Origin: Haloglomus salinum
Lineage (GTDB): Archaea > Halobacteriota > Halobacteria > Halobacteriales > Haloarculaceae
Assembly (NCBI RefSeq): GCF_024298825.1
Contig: NZ_CP101153.1
Coordinates: 3,968,001 to 4,032,000, forward strand
DNA: 64,000 nt
Direction: 5' to 3'
The notes below the pieces were generated by a model. That model was not told the DNA's origin, did not search any database, and saw only the letters and a list, made by a program, of their open reading frames with translations. Position numbers and translations under genes: made by a program. Positions 34,775 through 44,011 of the stretch are shown piece by piece. The number at the start of each line of letters is the position of its first letter. Within the stretch, counting starts at the first letter, position 1.

Positions 34775-36508
34775 TCACCCGGAGTCGGCAGTGAGTGTCA
34801 CCGCCCCGTCGTTCTCGACGACGCGGATGGTGACCGTGTTCTGCCGCAGGAAGTTGCGGAGTTCGACGATGCCCGGGTCGGTCCTCCGATAGGAGCTCCC
34901 GTCCAGAAGGTCGAGCGAGCCCCCCTGATAGAAGTTATCGAGTGCGCCGTCGGTCAGGTCGGTGTCGGCGATGCGTCGATACTTCCCGTCGCCGGCGCGC
35001 TTGAACACGTGTACCTTCTTGTTGCCCCAGTTGCCGTCGTCGAACTGGCGCGAGACGCCCTCCCTGTTGTCCGGGACCTCGAGCAGGTACGTGGTGTTGC
35101 CGTCCGTGACCACCATGGCGAGCCGGAGGTACTGCTTGCCCGGGTCGACCGTACCGTCCGCCTTCAGCGGGGTCATTGCGGGGTTCGAGAGCGACAGCCT
35201 GTCGACGCGCCCCACGCCGCTCCAGGTGCACTCCTCTGCGTTCTCGAGACGCAGGCTCGTGGTGGTGCTCGACCAGTCAGGGACCGAACAGGCCGCCCCG
35301 GCGCTACCGCCGCCGCCATCGCGACCAGCCGAACTGGCGGTCAGGTCGTACACGACACTCAGCGGGTCACCATCGGCGCCGGTCCCGCCATCGACGGTCG
35401 CCGTCACCGTCACGGACTCTGACGGCGTGTACGAGAGACTCGCACGCCCCTCGTCGTCCGTAGGCACCGTCTCCGTCGTGGGGGCGCCGTCGCCGTCGTC
35501 CACGGAGAAGGTCACCTGCTCGCCGGCCACGGGCGCGTTGTACTGGTCCCTGACCTCGACGGTCAGGTCGGTCGCCGTACCGACGGTGACCGTCCGGGTC
35601 GTCGGGCCGACCGAGGTGACGTACGCCGGCGTCGCGGTGTACGGTGCGGACCCGACAGAGACCCGGGCGAGTTCGAGCTCGTAGGTGACGCCCTCCTCGA
35701 GGACGACCTTGACCGTTCCCGGCTCGACGTCGGGGGCGTCACCGGCACCGAGGACCGCCTCGACGTGCTCCTCGTCCTCGAGGAACCGGGTCCAGTTGGT
35801 AGCCGTCGCCTCCGTCCGGAGCGTGAGATTGACGTTGTCGCCTCCCGGGCCGTCGCTGACGCGGACGGTCTCCGTGGGCGCGGCCTGTGCCGTGACCGGC
35901 ACCGAGACGACACCGACCCGTGACTCGTTGCGTCGGCCATCGAGTGCGGTCAGTTCGATGGAACGGCCGTCGACGAGGCCACCGGCATCGATGCGGCGGG
36001 TCGGCCCGTCCTCGAAGCGGTCGTAGACGACGCCGTGGGCGAGGACGGTCTCCGGCGCCTCGTCGTAGACGTTGTAGTCGACGCGGTAGACCAGTCGCCG
36101 GGAGGTGTACTCGTGGGGAACCGATGACTCGGTACTGTTCCAGTAGTCGTCGGTCTCGTTGTCCTCGACTGCGACCGCGTTCTCGATGGTGAATCGCGAG
36201 GTCTCCGTCGTGAGGCTGCCGGAGACGGGTGGCGGGTTCCGGAACAGGAACCGCGTCGGGTAGTCCATCCCGACGGTGACGACGGCGGTGCCGCCGTGAC
36301 CGCTGGCGGCCGCGTCGCTCAACTCCGCGTCCAGACCGATGAGGTCGGACTGGACCTCCTGGTTGTGGTCGAACTCCACCTCCTCGTTGGCCGAGGGGAC
36401 GGCGTTGGTCTGGAAGATGACCAGCGAGAGGACGACCAGCCCGAACACCAGTATCGCCCCGATTATCTCCGAGACACCCCGGTTGTCGGTTTTAGCGCGC
36501 AATTTCAT
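34775..36508 (-). CDS. giant pilin-like protein with Ig-like domain (cassette 2)
   Basis: A 577-residue exported protein with class III signal NRGVSEIIGAILVFGLVVLS. It shares with its paralogue at 28600 the sequence ANEEVEFDHNQEVQSDL, RFLFRNPPPVSG, TIENAVAVEDN and YNVYDEAPETVLAHGVVYDR. An invasin-type Ig domain follows at about 325-400 (VEVRDQYNAPVAGEQVTFSV, VTVTATVDGG). The C-terminal domain (about 420-577) contains two cysteines and differs from copy 1. It starts 26 bases after tadC2 and has no separate TATA-like element visible, so it is probably in the tadA2-tadC2 transcript. Confidence 0.85.
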   Translation of the reverse strand: MKLRAKTDNRGVSEIIGAILVFGLVVLSLVIFQTNAVPSANEEVEFDHNQEVQSDLIGLDAELSDAAASGHGGTAVVTVGMDYPTRFLFRNPPPVSGSLTTETSRFTIENAVAVEDNETDDYWNSTESSVPHEYTSRRLVYRVDYNVYDEAPETVLAHGVVYDRFEDGPTRRIDAGGLVDGRSIELTALDGRRNESRVGVVSVPVTAQAAPTETVRVSDGPGGDNVNLTLRTEATATNWTRFLEDEEHVEAVLGAGDAPDVEPGTVKVVLEEGVTYELELARVSVGSAPYTATPAYVTSVGPTTRTVTVGTATDLTVEVRDQYNAPVAGEQVTFSVDDGDGAPTTETVPTDDEGRASLSYTPSESVTVTATVDGGTGADGDPLSVVYDLTASSAGRDGGGGSAGAACSVPDWSSTTTSLRLENAEECTWSGVGRVDRLSLSNPAMTPLKADGTVDPGKQYLRLAMVVTDGNTTYLLEVPDNREGVSRQFDDGNWGNKKVHVFKRAGDGKYRRIADTDLTDGALDNFYQGGSLDLLDGSSYRRTDPGIVELRNFLRQNTVTIRVVENDGAVTLTADSG

Positions 36509-36533
36509 TGATATGAACGTATTCTGGATGTTG

Positions 36534-39059
36534 TCAGATGATTGCGAACACGACCACGGACAGCGCGACGAGTCCGAGCCCGTACTTGAGCCCGCTCCGG
36601 ATGCTGTTGTCGGCCAGTTTCCCCGCGAGGAGTCCGCTCCCGAACCCCTGGATGATGGCCGAGTGGAAGAAGAGGAGCTGGTACTCCTCGATGGGGACGT
36701 CGCTGAACGAGATGGGGGCGCGCTGTTCGCCGACGTACTCGACCTGTTCGGCCGCGGTCTCGGAGACGGGGGCGAGATAGCTCGCCTCCAGCGCCACCAC
36801 CACGAGCAGGTAGACGAGGAAGCCGATGACGACGATGGCGATGTACGAGACCATCTCGCGCTGGCGGTCGCGTTCGAGCCGATAGCGGCCGCGGGCGTCC
36901 TCCGCCGCCACCGACAGCACCCGTGCGAGGTCGCCCGAGGAGCGCAGCCCCTCGGCCAGCAGGCGCGTAGTGCGGGCGAGCTGGGGGACCTCCAGTCGGG
37001 AGCCGAACGCCAGCAGCGCCTCTCCGGTGGAGGCGTTCCAGATGATGTCGTTGCGGACCTTCCGGAGCTCCTCGGCGACCAGCCCGGACGAGGAGCGGAC
37101 GACCAGCCCCAGCCCCTCCGTCAGCCCGATACCCATCTTGTTCGCGGAGGCGAGGATGTTCAGCGTGTCCGGAAACCGCTCGGCGAGTTTCCGCTCGCGC
37201 CGGGTCTTGCGCTCGTGGTAGTAGGTCAGCGGGAGCGTGGCGAGGAACAGCGGGAGCACCACCAGCCCGGTGGTCGTGAAGACAGGAGCGTCCAGCAGCG
37301 CCCCGTAGGTCGTCTCGACAACCCCCGTGACGACCAGCGCGGCGGCAACCAGAACCGCCACCGGGACCGAGACCAGAAGCGTCGCGTTGGGGCGCTGGCG
37401 GAACAGGCCCATCGGATTCGACGCGATGCTCCGGAGCGAGTCCAGTTGCCGCGCACGCCGGTACGACCGGATGCGCTCGTCTGGTGGCTCGGCGGCGGCC
37501 TCCTGCTGGTCCGCTTCCCCCTCCCCGGAGCCGTCCGTGGCTCCGTCGGCGGGGCCGTCAGCGGTCGGACCGGACCGGTCGGCCGGTCTCGCCGGCATCG
37601 AGGGGGGTCCCCCCTCGTCACTCACGGCCGCTGTGGTCCGTTCCAGCAGCGACTGCTCGTGTGTGGTCGGCTGGTCCGCCGCGGTCCGTTCGAGCCGTTC
37701 CGTGTCGGCCGTCGGTGCGGTATCCCCGGCCTGTGAACCCGAGAACGGCCCCCGATGGGGCTCGTCCTCGTCCGCCCAGGCAGCGGCGCCGATGGGCTGG
37801 AACTCCCCGGCCCCGGCCCCGCCGTCGAACGCCCCCCTGTCGGGCGCCTCCACGTGGCCCGTCTGGACGAACGGCGAGGAGAGCACGTCGACGAGGACGA
37901 TGAACGACGCCATCCCCACCGGGATGACCAGGTAGACCAGCGAGGCCACCTGCAGGAGCGTCTGCCCGCCGACCAGACTGATGACGACGAGGATGACGAT
38001 GAGGAAGAGTGGCGCGGCGACGAAGCCGACGATGAACACCTCGCTGAGGATGGCCAGCGTCTCGAGGAAGTCCGCCTGCTCGTCGCGGGCCTCCTCGAGG
38101 TAGTCCGCGGCGGCGTCCTCGAGGAAGACCGTCACGTCGCCGCCCGACTCCAGCAGGCCCAGCAGGTCGTCGAGGAACTCCTCTAGCCCGTCGCTGGGCG
38201 TGCTGTTCCGGAGGTTCTGGAGCGCGGTGAACGTGTCGTTGCCGAACAGTTCGAGGTCGCGCAACACCGTGTCGAACTCCGCTGCGACCTCGCCGTAGGT
38301 GTCGTCGGCCTCGGCCACGGCCCGGAGTATCTCGGTCAGGTTCATCCCCCCGTACGAGAGGGCGTACATGAACACGATGGCCTGTGGCAGGGTGATCTCG
38401 ATCTCCTGCCGGCGCCCGGAGACGGTCAACACCGGCGCGTAGTAGAAGCCGGCGAACGTGAGCCCGCCGAGGACCGCGGCCAGGACGACACCGAGGCCGA
38501 CGGCCGCGAACGGGAGGCGGTACTGCCCGACGAACGTCCCGAACTCGCCGCCCAGCCCCGTCGTGATACCGGCGAGGACGCCGGTTCGCGCGAGCAGGAC
38601 GGCCAGCAGCACACCCAGCAACGCACCGGCCAGCCCCGCCGCCAGCGAGACCAGCGTCGCCCGGGTGAGATACTCATCGTAGGACCGGGCCATCCGGGCC
38701 TGATTGAGGAGGCGCTGGTAGTCGGCGAACTCCCGATGCCGGGACCGGAAGAACGTCTCGAGGTAGCCGATGTCGGAGCGGTACCGCTTCTGGAAGGACT
38801 CGTCCGGGCCGCCCGGGCCGGGGAGCCCCTCGATTATCTCCTCCGGGTTCTCCTCGTCAGGCGTCGACGGGGGGGATTCGTCGTCCAGTTGGGGGTCCTC
38901 CTCCCGGTCACCGTCCGGGCGACGGCTCCCCGCGCTCGCGTGGCGGGACGAGAGCCCGTCCGGGTCACCGGGAACGGGGTCCGCCGTCGGCGCGCCGGGG
39001 CGATCGTCGACGGGGTCATCCGGCGCTGGCTCGTCCTCTGGTGCTGGCTCGTCGGTCAT
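36534..39059 (-). CDS. TadC/PilC-type membrane platform protein (cassette 2)
   Basis: An 841-residue membrane protein with the same two T2SSF domains as the cassette 1 copy (LSYGGMNLTEILRAVAEADD, FLDDLLGLLESGGDVTVFLE; FPDTLNILASANKMGIGLTE, LRSSGDLARVLSVAAEDARG). It is longer because of an acidic and proline-rich N-terminus of about 90 residues and a disordered central linker (about residues 400-535). The ATG shares one base with the tadA2 stop (TGATG). This implies tight stoichiometry with the ATPase. Confidence 0.92.
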   Translation of the reverse strand: MTDEPAPEDEPAPDDPVDDRPGAPTADPVPGDPDGLSSRHASAGSRRPDGDREEDPQLDDESPPSTPDEENPEEIIEGLPGPGGPDESFQKRYRSDIGYLETFFRSRHREFADYQRLLNQARMARSYDEYLTRATLVSLAAGLAGALLGVLLAVLLARTGVLAGITTGLGGEFGTFVGQYRLPFAAVGLGVVLAAVLGGLTFAGFYYAPVLTVSGRRQEIEITLPQAIVFMYALSYGGMNLTEILRAVAEADDTYGEVAAEFDTVLRDLELFGNDTFTALQNLRNSTPSDGLEEFLDDLLGLLESGGDVTVFLEDAAADYLEEARDEQADFLETLAILSEVFIVGFVAAPLFLIVILVVISLVGGQTLLQVASLVYLVIPVGMASFIVLVDVLSSPFVQTGHVEAPDRGAFDGGAGAGEFQPIGAAAWADEDEPHRGPFSGSQAGDTAPTADTERLERTAADQPTTHEQSLLERTTAAVSDEGGPPSMPARPADRSGPTADGPADGATDGSGEGEADQQEAAAEPPDERIRSYRRARQLDSLRSIASNPMGLFRQRPNATLLVSVPVAVLVAAALVVTGVVETTYGALLDAPVFTTTGLVVLPLFLATLPLTYYHERKTRRERKLAERFPDTLNILASANKMGIGLTEGLGLVVRSSSGLVAEELRKVRNDIIWNASTGEALLAFGSRLEVPQLARTTRLLAEGLRSSGDLARVLSVAAEDARGRYRLERDRQREMVSYIAIVVIGFLVYLLVVVALEASYLAPVSETAAEQVEYVGEQRAPISFSDVPIEEYQLLFFHSAIIQGFGSGLLAGKLADNSIRSGLKYGLGLVALSVVVFAII

Positions 39060-40909
39060 CAGGCGACCTCGTAGCCGCGGCTGCGCACCTGGTCGAGGAC
39101 GTAGTCAGGGTCCTTCTGGTAGAGGTGGATGACGGAGGCCACGTCGCGGTAATCGGTGATGTCCTCCTCGACGAGGAACTCCAGAACAGCCTCGCGGCGG
39201 TCGATCTCCCGGCGGAGTTCCGCGTCGGTCCACCCGCGCTCGTCGGCCACCTGGGCCATCACGTCGGACTCGCCGACCCGCTCGTGGGTGTCGGTCTGGG
39301 CGTCCCAGTCGAAGATGTCGCGCGTCCGCACGCTCGTCGGGTCGGGCTGGTCGTCGACCACCTCCACGATGGTCTGGTTGCGCCGGACGCGCTCGTCGCC
39401 CAGGAACGACTGCTTCTGGATGCTCACGATGTCGAGGTCCTGTATCATCGCCGTCGGCACCGACAGCGGCGGGTTCTGGAGCCGGTTCAGCACCGTGTCG
39501 ATGCCGTCCGCGTGCATCGTCGTGTAGGCGGTGTGGCCGGTGCCCATCGCCTGGAAGAAGGTCAGTGCGACCCGCTCCTGGGTCCGTATCTCGCCGACGA
39601 GGAGGTACTCGGGGCGCTGGCGGAGCGCGGCCTGCAGCAGGTCGTACATCGTGACCTCGCCGCGGCCCTCGCGGGTCGTCGACGAGCGCGTGACCGACTG
39701 TATCCAGTTCGAGTGGGGGAGGTCCACCTCGCGGGTGTCCTCGATGGAGATGACCTTGCTGTTGGGCGGGATGAAGAAGGAGATGGCGTTCATCGAACTC
39801 GTCTTCCCCGACCCCGTGCCACCCGCGAAGATGAGCGACTTGTTGTTCTCGATGGCGAGCCAGAAGTAGACCATCTCCGCCAGCGAGAACGTGTTCCAGT
39901 TTATCATGTCGACCGGGGAGAACGGCACGTCGGAGAACTTCCGGATGGTGAAGTTCGCACCCCGGGTGGCGACCTCGCCGCCCAGCGTGAGCTGGAGGCG
40001 CGAGCCGTCCGGCAGCGTCGCGTCCAGCAGCGGGTCGGAGACGCTGATGGTCTTGCCGGCCCGCTGGGCCAGCCGGACCGTGTACGAGGAGAGCCGCCGG
40101 GCCTCGAAGACGACGTTCGTGTCGAGGTCTCGGTAGGCCCGGTGGTAGACGAAGACGGGCACCCCGGCGCCGTCACAGGAGACGTCCTCGATGGCGGGGT
40201 CCCGCATGATGGGGTCGATGGGACCGAACTCGAGGAAGTCACGGCGGAGATAGTAGAGCAGTTTCCGCCGCGCCAGCCGGGATGCGCTGCGGGCCCGGTC
40301 GGCGACGATATCGGTCACCTCGGACTCGAACACCTCCCGCCGGTTGGCCACGGAGTCGACGTCCTTGTACAGCAGCGTGTTCCGGAGGTACTCGACGAGG
40401 TCGGTCCGGACGTAGCTCTCGAACTCGTCGAGGTCCGGCTCGGTCACCCGGTAGCGGTACTCGCGCTCCGACGGGTCGTACACCACGGAGACGTACGCGT
40501 ACGGCCGGTTCACCCATCGCCGCTCGACCTCCTCGTACCGTTCGAGGTAGGAGAAGTCGAAGAACTCGGAGATATCGAGCGAATCGGCATCGATTTCTGG
40601 GTCCTTCAGGAGCGACTCACGGACGTCCGACAGTACCTCCTCGCGGACCGCCTCGAGGTCGCTGTCGAACGAGTCGGGTTCGTCCGGCGTCTCGTCACCC
40701 AGGACGCGGGCCGCCCGCTGGCCACCGATGTCGGCGTCCTCGTCGGGAACGTCCCCATCGCTGTCGAGCGAGGCCTCGGCCACCCCCGGCAGTGGTTCCT
40801 CACCCACGGCGCTCCCGCCCTCGCCGTCGGCAACGACGCCCCGGGAGTCAGCTCCGACCTCGCTGCCGTCCGGCGAACTGCCATCACTCGCCGGGTCCTC
40901 GTTACTCAT
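39059..40909 (-). CDS. TadA/PilB-type secretion ATPase (cassette 2)
   Basis: A 616-residue secretion ATPase. A disordered acidic N-terminus of about 110 residues precedes FFDFSYLERYEEVERRWV, then FGPIDPIMRDPAIEDVSCDG, Walker A GGTGSGKT, LLVGEIRTQERV and GHTAYTTMHADG. It is closely similar to the cassette 1 ATPase through the core but lacks the acidic C-terminal tail. The ATG at 40909 follows a TATA element at 40932; the reading upstream to 41413 overlaps the FAH gene antisense and is rejected. Confidence 0.94.
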   Translation of the reverse strand: MSNEDPASDGSSPDGSEVGADSRGVVADGEGGSAVGEEPLPGVAEASLDSDGDVPDEDADIGGQRAARVLGDETPDEPDSFDSDLEAVREEVLSDVRESLLKDPEIDADSLDISEFFDFSYLERYEEVERRWVNRPYAYVSVVYDPSEREYRYRVTEPDLDEFESYVRTDLVEYLRNTLLYKDVDSVANRREVFESEVTDIVADRARSASRLARRKLLYYLRRDFLEFGPIDPIMRDPAIEDVSCDGAGVPVFVYHRAYRDLDTNVVFEARRLSSYTVRLAQRAGKTISVSDPLLDATLPDGSRLQLTLGGEVATRGANFTIRKFSDVPFSPVDMINWNTFSLAEMVYFWLAIENNKSLIFAGGTGSGKTSSMNAISFFIPPNSKVISIEDTREVDLPHSNWIQSVTRSSTTREGRGEVTMYDLLQAALRQRPEYLLVGEIRTQERVALTFFQAMGTGHTAYTTMHADGIDTVLNRLQNPPLSVPTAMIQDLDIVSIQKQSFLGDERVRRNQTIVEVVDDQPDPTSVRTRDIFDWDAQTDTHERVGESDVMAQVADERGWTDAELRREIDRREAVLEFLVEEDITDYRDVASVIHLYQKDPDYVLDQVRSRGYEVA

Positions 40910-40931
40910 TGGAGGGTACGGACACGGAACG

Positions 40932-40940
40932 CTGATAAAG
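40932..40940 (-). promoter_or_regulatory. TATA-like element of cassette 2
   Basis: CTTTATCAG on the minus strand lies 23-31 bases before the tadA2 ATG and would drive tadA2-tadC2-pilin2 as a leaderless operon. Confidence 0.5.
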
Positions 40941-41010
40941 ACTGGCCCACGCCCGGTTTCGACCCGTTCCACTATCCCCGGGTAGCGTCGTGCGGGACCG
41001 ACGGAACCGG

Positions 41011-41739
41011 TCAGGCGTCCCGCTCGTCGACCGTGTTCCGGAGGGTGCCAATCCCCTCGTAGCGGATCTCGATGGCGTCGCCCGGCTCGACCAGTCCCGG
41101 GTTGGCCGGCGACCCGAAGGAGATGACATCGCCCGGCTTCAGCGTGAACCGCTCGGACATGAACGCGACGACCTCGCGGGGCTCGATGAACATGTTCTCG
41201 GTGTTGTCGTGCTGGCGGCGCTCGCCGTTGATGTGGGTCTCCATCTCCAGCCCCACCGGGTCGACATCCGTGTCGACGACCGGCCCCAGCGGGCCGCTCG
41301 CGTCGAACGCCTTCCGCGCGGTGCGGCGCTCCTGGTCGAGGCAATCGAGGTCGTTGAGGATGGTGTACCCCTCGACCACGTCGTCGACCTCGCTCTCGTC
41401 GACGTCCTTGCAACGCTCGCCGATGACCGCGGCCAGCTCGCCGGCGTAGGTGAGTTCGTCCGAGAACGTCGGGTACGGGATGGGCTGCTCGGGTGGGTGG
41501 AGCGAGACGGGCGGCTTGATGAAGAAATCCGGCTCGTCGGGGATGTCGTAGTCCATCTGGTCGACCTTCTCGCCGAAGTTCCGGCCGACACAGTAGAACA
41601 CCGACGGCTCACAGGGCGCCAGCAGTGTGGCCTCGTCGGTCGTCGTGTCGTACGTTCCGGAGTCGACCGTGACGACGCCGTCCTCGTACTCGCCGCGCTC
41701 GACACCCGCGTCGGTTTCGATCCGTGCAAGCTTGGGCAT
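41011..41739 (-). CDS. fumarylacetoacetate hydrolase-family protein
   Basis: A 242-residue FAH-fold enzyme. VFYCVGRNFGEKVDQMDYDI, FFIKPPVSL, ELAAVIGERCKD (metal-ligand Glu region), GYTILNDLDCLDQERR and LKPGDVISFGSPANPG are family motifs. Members cleave or decarboxylate various 2-oxo or acylpyruvate substrates, so the exact reaction is not known. It stands alone between cassette 2 and the REC-GAF-PAS kinase. Confidence 0.9.
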   Translation of the reverse strand: MPKLARIETDAGVERGEYEDGVVTVDSGTYDTTTDEATLLAPCEPSVFYCVGRNFGEKVDQMDYDIPDEPDFFIKPPVSLHPPEQPIPYPTFSDELTYAGELAAVIGERCKDVDESEVDDVVEGYTILNDLDCLDQERRTARKAFDASGPLGPVVDTDVDPVGLEMETHINGERRQHDNTENMFIEPREVVAFMSERFTLKPGDVISFGSPANPGLVEPGDAIEIRYEGIGTLRNTVDERDA

Positions 41740-41796
41740 TGTCGGCCTGCCGACCGACGCGGGTACGAGTCTGTCGGTTTCCGGTTCGGACCGGTG

Positions 41797-43854
41797 TCAG
41801 TCGATGACATCGACGCCCGTGAACTCGAACCGGGCGCCGCCGGCAGCCGAGTCGGTCACGGCGACATCCCAGCCGTGAGCCGCCGCGATCCGCTGGACGA
41901 TACGGAGTCCGAACCCGGTCCCGTCGTCGCTGGTCGAGTAGGCCTCCTGGAAGACGAGCTCCCGGCGCTCCGGCGGGATGCCGGTGCCGTTGTCGGCCAC
42001 GGAGAACCCGGAGCGTCCCGGGGCGAGTGGCTCGACGGTGACGACCAGGCGGTCGCCGCATGAGTCACCTCCGCCGGAACTCCCGCCGGCCGGGACCGCC
42101 GGGGTCGACTGGCCCGCATCCTGTGAGGACCGGCCGTGGTCGACGGCGTTGGCGAACAGGTTCTCGAACAGTTGGCGGAGCCGGGTCGCGTCGGCGAACA
42201 CGGTCTGCTGGGAGTCGATACGGAACTCGACGGCCGGCGCCTCCACCAGCCCGGCCGCTTCCGTCGCAACCTCGCCGAGCGCGACCGGCTCGAACGTCGA
42301 GACCGCCTTGCCCTCCTGCGCCAGCGTCAGGAGGTCGTCGATGAGCGTCCGCATCCGTTCGACCCCCCGGCGGGCCCGGTCCAGTTCGTCCACGTCGTCC
42401 GTGGCCTGCGCGAGGTCGACCGAGCCCCGAACCACGTTCAGCGGGTTCCGGAGGTCGTGGCTCACGACGGACGCGAACTCCTCGAGCCGTTCGTTCTGTC
42501 GTTCCAGTTCCCGCTCGCGTTCCTTCCGCCGCGAGATGTCACGGACGACGCCGACCGTCCCCCGGAACGACTCCTCGAACGGGAGTAGGGAGACGTGGTT
42601 CTCGCAGGCCCGGCGCTCCCCGTCGGCCGTCACGATGGTCATCTCGTAGGTGCCGCGCTGGCCGCCGCTCTCGAGCAGCGACCGGATGAGCACCTCCCCC
42701 TGTGCCACGTCGTCCGGCGGGAGGACGATATCGACCGTCTCGCCGACGAGCGTCGCCTCGTCGTATCCGGTCATCTGGACCAGCCGGTCGTTCACGTAGC
42801 GGAACCGCCCCTCGTCGTCGATGACGTACACGGGGTCGCCCGAGGCCTCGACGATGTTCTCGTAGCGCTCCAGTTCCCGCTCGCGCCGTTCCAGGCGGCG
42901 TCGGGCCGCGGCGCCGTCGAGGGCGCCAGCGATGGTGTCGGCCAGTTCCTCCAGCACCGTCAGTTCGCCCTCGTCGAAGGCGTCACGGCGGTCGGCGTAC
43001 ACCGCGAGGATGCCGTGCCACGACGCTGGCCCCTGCAACGGCAGCACGGCGACGGACCGGAACCCGTAGTCCGCGGCCGCGTCCCGCCACGGGGCGAACG
43101 TCGGGTCCTCCGGAATCGCCTGCGCGACCTGCGTCTCGCCGGTCCGAACGGCCCTGCCGGCCGGGCCACCACCCTGCGGGCTCTCGTCCGCACGGATGTC
43201 CACGGCGTCCACGTAGTCGGTCGCGTCACCTCCGGTGGCCCGGACGCGTATCTCGTCGGTCGGCTCGTCGCGGTCACCGAGCCAGGCGAAGCGGTACGGC
43301 TCCGCCCCGGCGATGGTCTCGCAGATGGTCCGCTCGATGCCCCCGGCGCTGTCGAGCCGGGCGATTCGACGGTTGAGGCGGCGGATGAGGCGATTGACAC
43401 GTTCGAGGTCGTCCGCCCGTGCGCGCTCCCGTGCCCCGTCGACGGCGTTACGGATGCGGTTCGCGAGCACGGCGTACTGTTCGGCCTCCCGACCCTTCTG
43501 GATGTAGTCGGTCACCCCCGCGGCGATGGCCTCGCTGGCGACCGCCTCGCTGCCGCTCGCCGTGAACAGGACGAACGGGAGGTCCCCGTGCGACGCCCGG
43601 ACCTCGCGAAGCAGTTCCAGCCCGGTCAGCCCGGGCATCTCGTGGTCGCTGACGACCGCGTCGAACGACTCGTCCGCGAGTCGGTCGAGGACCCGGGTCG
43701 GGTCGGCCTCCGCGACGACCGTCAGTGACCCATCGGCTCGTTCGAGCTGCCTGGCGGTCAGGTCGGCGAACGTCGCATCGTCGTCCACGTGGATGACGCG
43801 AACGTCCTCCCCGGCCCCCGAGATGGACCCATCCCCCACGCTCGAGTGGCGCAT
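41797..43854 (-). CDS. REC-GAF-PAS hybrid histidine kinase
   Basis: A 685-residue cytoplasmic hybrid kinase. Residues 18-135 form a receiver (RVIHVDDDATFADLTARQLE, phospho-acceptor in AVVSDHEMPGLTG, DYIQKGRE). A GAF-like domain follows (ARLDSAGGIERTICETIAGA ... ELTVLEELADTIAGALD), then a PAS domain (YVIDDEGRFRYVNDRLVQMT). HisKA has FASVVSHDLRNPLNVVRGSV (His about 465), and the ATPase has LFENLFANAVDHG, VADNGTGIP and GTGFGLRIVQRIAAAHGW. ATG start; TATA box at 43878. Confidence 0.93.
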   Translation of the reverse strand: MRHSSVGDGSISGAGEDVRVIHVDDDATFADLTARQLERADGSLTVVAEADPTRVLDRLADESFDAVVSDHEMPGLTGLELLREVRASHGDLPFVLFTASGSEAVASEAIAAGVTDYIQKGREAEQYAVLANRIRNAVDGARERARADDLERVNRLIRRLNRRIARLDSAGGIERTICETIAGAEPYRFAWLGDRDEPTDEIRVRATGGDATDYVDAVDIRADESPQGGGPAGRAVRTGETQVAQAIPEDPTFAPWRDAAADYGFRSVAVLPLQGPASWHGILAVYADRRDAFDEGELTVLEELADTIAGALDGAAARRRLERRERELERYENIVEASGDPVYVIDDEGRFRYVNDRLVQMTGYDEATLVGETVDIVLPPDDVAQGEVLIRSLLESGGQRGTYEMTIVTADGERRACENHVSLLPFEESFRGTVGVVRDISRRKERERELERQNERLEEFASVVSHDLRNPLNVVRGSVDLAQATDDVDELDRARRGVERMRTLIDDLLTLAQEGKAVSTFEPVALGEVATEAAGLVEAPAVEFRIDSQQTVFADATRLRQLFENLFANAVDHGRSSQDAGQSTPAVPAGGSSGGGDSCGDRLVVTVEPLAPGRSGFSVADNGTGIPPERRELVFQEAYSTSDDGTGFGLRIVQRIAAAHGWDVAVTDSAAGGARFEFTGVDVID

Positions 43855-43877
43855 GCTCCGACCGTTTCGGACAGTGC

Positions 43878-43886
43878 AGTATAAAC
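43878..43886 (-). promoter_or_regulatory. TATA box of the REC-GAF-PAS kinase gene
   Basis: GTTTATACT on the minus strand lies 24-32 bases before the ATG at 43854, the expected spacing for a leaderless transcript. Confidence 0.55.
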
Positions 43887-44011
43887 GAGCCGTCTATCCC
43901 GGGGAGGCTCGCCGGGACGCGGCATACTCCGGTGGAATGTCGTTCGACCGCCCGCCGGCGGCGGGTCGAATGGGGACCGCCGCCGCGGACCGGATACCGC
44001 CTGGCACCGGA

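Noticed and set aside
39041-41062. 673-codon plus-strand frame antisense to tadA2
   Set aside because: The opposite strand encodes a secretion ATPase with Walker motifs, so this frame is a shadow.
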